Source: Chitinophagaceae bacterium
Lineage (GTDB): Bacteria > Bacteroidota > Bacteroidia > Chitinophagales > Chitinophagaceae
DNA: 6,888 nucleotides
Direction: 5' to 3'
NCBI GenBank assembly: GCA_025455665.1
Contig: JALOMC010000128.1
Coordinates: forward strand, 1 to 6,888
The position numbers and the translations under genes are program-made. Under the pieces are notes generated by a model. The model did not search any database. It saw only the letters and a program-made list of their open reading frames with translations, and was not told the origin of the DNA. Shown here piece after piece: positions 5,722 to 6,888 of this stretch. Within the stretch, counting starts at the first letter, position 1, and each line of letters starts with the position of its first letter.

Positions 5722-6888
5722 ATGACAAAAATTACTATTGCAAAAGGCGACGGCATAGGCCCCGAAATAATGGACGCCACGCTGGCCATTTTGATGGCAG
5801 CCGGTGCCCGTATTGAAATTGAAGAGATTGAGGTAGGCGAAAAAGTATACCTCGCCGGCAATACGGCCGGCATTGCCAAGCAAAGCTGGGATGTGATCAG
5901 GCGCAACAAGGTGTTTTTGAAAGCGCCCATTACCACCCCACAAGGTGGTGGCTATAAGAGCCTGAACGTAACCACCCGCAAGTTTTTGGGTTTGTATGCC
6001 AATATCCGCCCTTGTGTAAGCCTGTATCCTTATGTACACACCAAGCACCCAAAAATGGATGTGGTGATTGTGCGTGAAAATGAAGAAGACCTGTATGCCG
6101 GCATAGAGCACCAGCAAACCGATGAAGTAGTGCAGTGCCTCAAACTCATCAGCCGCCCGGGCTGCGAAAAAATAGTGCGCTACGCATTTGAATATGCCCG
6201 CCATTATGGTCGGAAAAAAGTGACTTGTTTTACCAAAGACAATATCATGAAGCAGACCGATGGCTTGTTTCACCAGGTTTTTGATGAAATAGCTGCCGAG
6301 TATCCCGACCTCGAAAATGAACATTGGATCATTGATATAGGGGCCGCCAAGCTGGCCGATACGCCAGAGGCTTTTGATGTGGTAGTAATGCCCAACCTGT
6401 ATGGCGATGTATTGAGCGATGTAGCGGCACAAATAGCCGGCTCGGTGGGCCTGGCGGGCTCAGCCAACATTGGCGAAACCTGTGCCATGTTCGAAGCCAT
6501 TCATGGCTCGGCGCCACGGCGGGCCGGCCAAAACATGGCCAACCCCTCGGGCCTGCTGCAAGGCGCCATTATGATGCTGAACCACATAGGCCAAAACGAC
6601 GTGGCCGAAAATGTGCAAAATGCCTGGCTACGCACTATTGAAGACGGCATTCACACATACGACATTTACAAAGAAGGCGTAAGCACACAAAAAGTAGGTA
6701 CCCGCGAATTTGCAGCAGCTGTGATAGCCCGCCTGGGGCAGCAGCCGCAGCAGCTGGCACCGGTGCAGTATGGTCAGGGCAAAGCCTTCAACCTGCCTAA
6801 ATACCAACGCCGTGCCCCGCAGCACAAGCAGCTGGTAGGGGTTGATTTGTTTGTACACTGGCCGGGCACCAGTGCCGATGAGCTGGCC
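5722..6888 (+). CDS. icd: NADP-dependent isocitrate dehydrogenase, long form, C-terminus beyond window
   Basis: Oxidative decarboxylation of isocitrate to 2-oxoglutarate in the TCA cycle. The first 389 residues are visible with no stop. Catalytic features of the isocitrate/isopropylmalate dehydrogenase fold: GDGIGPEI 9-16; substrate-binding S80-L-N-V and R86; R96; RENEEDLYAGIE 118-129 with R118 and Y125; K172 in FTKDNIMK; metal ligands D205, D229 and D233 (NLYGDVLSD). The cofactor loop, HGSAPRRAG (261-269), has R266-R267 where E. coli has Lys-Tyr and NAD-type enzymes have Asp-Ile, so NADP is favoured. After the core (about residue 340) a linker leads to KQLVGVDLFVHW (369-380), the start of the extra C-terminal domain found in Thermus- and Rickettsia-type enzymes. 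That sets it apart from isopropylmalate dehydrogenase, which stops earlier. The ATG at 5722 begins directly at the first beta strand. Divergent from lysR. Confidence 0.93.
   Translation, partial: MTKITIAKGDGIGPEIMDATLAILMAAGARIEIEEIEVGEKVYLAGNTAGIAKQSWDVIRRNKVFLKAPITTPQGGGYKSLNVTTRKFLGLYANIRPCVSLYPYVHTKHPKMDVVIVRENEEDLYAGIEHQQTDEVVQCLKLISRPGCEKIVRYAFEYARHYGRKKVTCFTKDNIMKQTDGLFHQVFDEIAAEYPDLENEHWIIDIGAAKLADTPEAFDVVVMPNLYGDVLSDVAAQIAGSVGLAGSANIGETCAMFEAIHGSAPRRAGQNMANPSGLLQGAIMMLNHIGQNDVAENVQNAWLRTIEDGIHTYDIYKEGVSTQKVGTREFAAAVIARLGQQPQQLAPVQYGQGKAFNLPKYQRRAPQHKQLVGVDLFVHWPGTSADELA

Noticed and set aside
5677..6432. 251-codon minus-strand frame over icd
   Set aside because: It lies opposite the catalytic core of isocitrate dehydrogenase; rich in Y, H, F and G with no motif.

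Overview
This window looks like an ordinary housekeeping segment of a Bacteroidota chromosome, most probably from the Chitinophagaceae or a near relative. The evidence is: (i) a secreted carboxypeptidase-regulatory-like domain typical of that phylum; (ii) a short-form (archaeal-type) phosphatidylserine decarboxylase paired with cdsA; (iii) an RhlE-type DEAD-box helicase with a long Q/P/K tail; (iv) no Shine-Dalgarno-like sites; and (v) repeated TAnnTTTG -7 promoter elements, the signature of the Bacteroidota primary sigma factor. The genus assignment is inference.

Layout, left to right. Positions 1-281 (-) hold the N-terminus of an exported protein that runs off the left edge. Divergent from it is a RimJ/RimL-like GNAT acetyltransferase (349-900, +). 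Its stop codon overlaps, tail to tail, a 74-residue membrane protein with a CxxC pair (890-1114, -). A 343-base non-coding gap follows, then the DEAD-box helicase (1458-2975, +), which is closed by a clear bidirectional terminator (3009-3050). From the other side the terminator serves a leftward block of lysR (5635-4709), cdsA (4694-3828) and psd (3724-3068). An 86-bp divergent control region separates lysR from a rightward isocitrate dehydrogenase gene (5722 to beyond the right edge).

How the genes work together. CdsA makes CDP-diacylglycerol and Psd makes phosphatidylethanolamine; the phosphatidylserine synthase step between them is not in the window. The CbbR-like LysR regulator is only 14 bp upstream of cdsA and divergent from icd, so it is placed to couple membrane lipid synthesis to the TCA cycle. 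That link is inferred from gene order only. I found no mobile element, CRISPR array, tRNA or rRNA, and nothing that amounts to a new defence or biosynthetic system. The most informative non-coding signal is the -7 element recurring 21-24 nt before four start codons, with a one-mismatch copy before a fifth.
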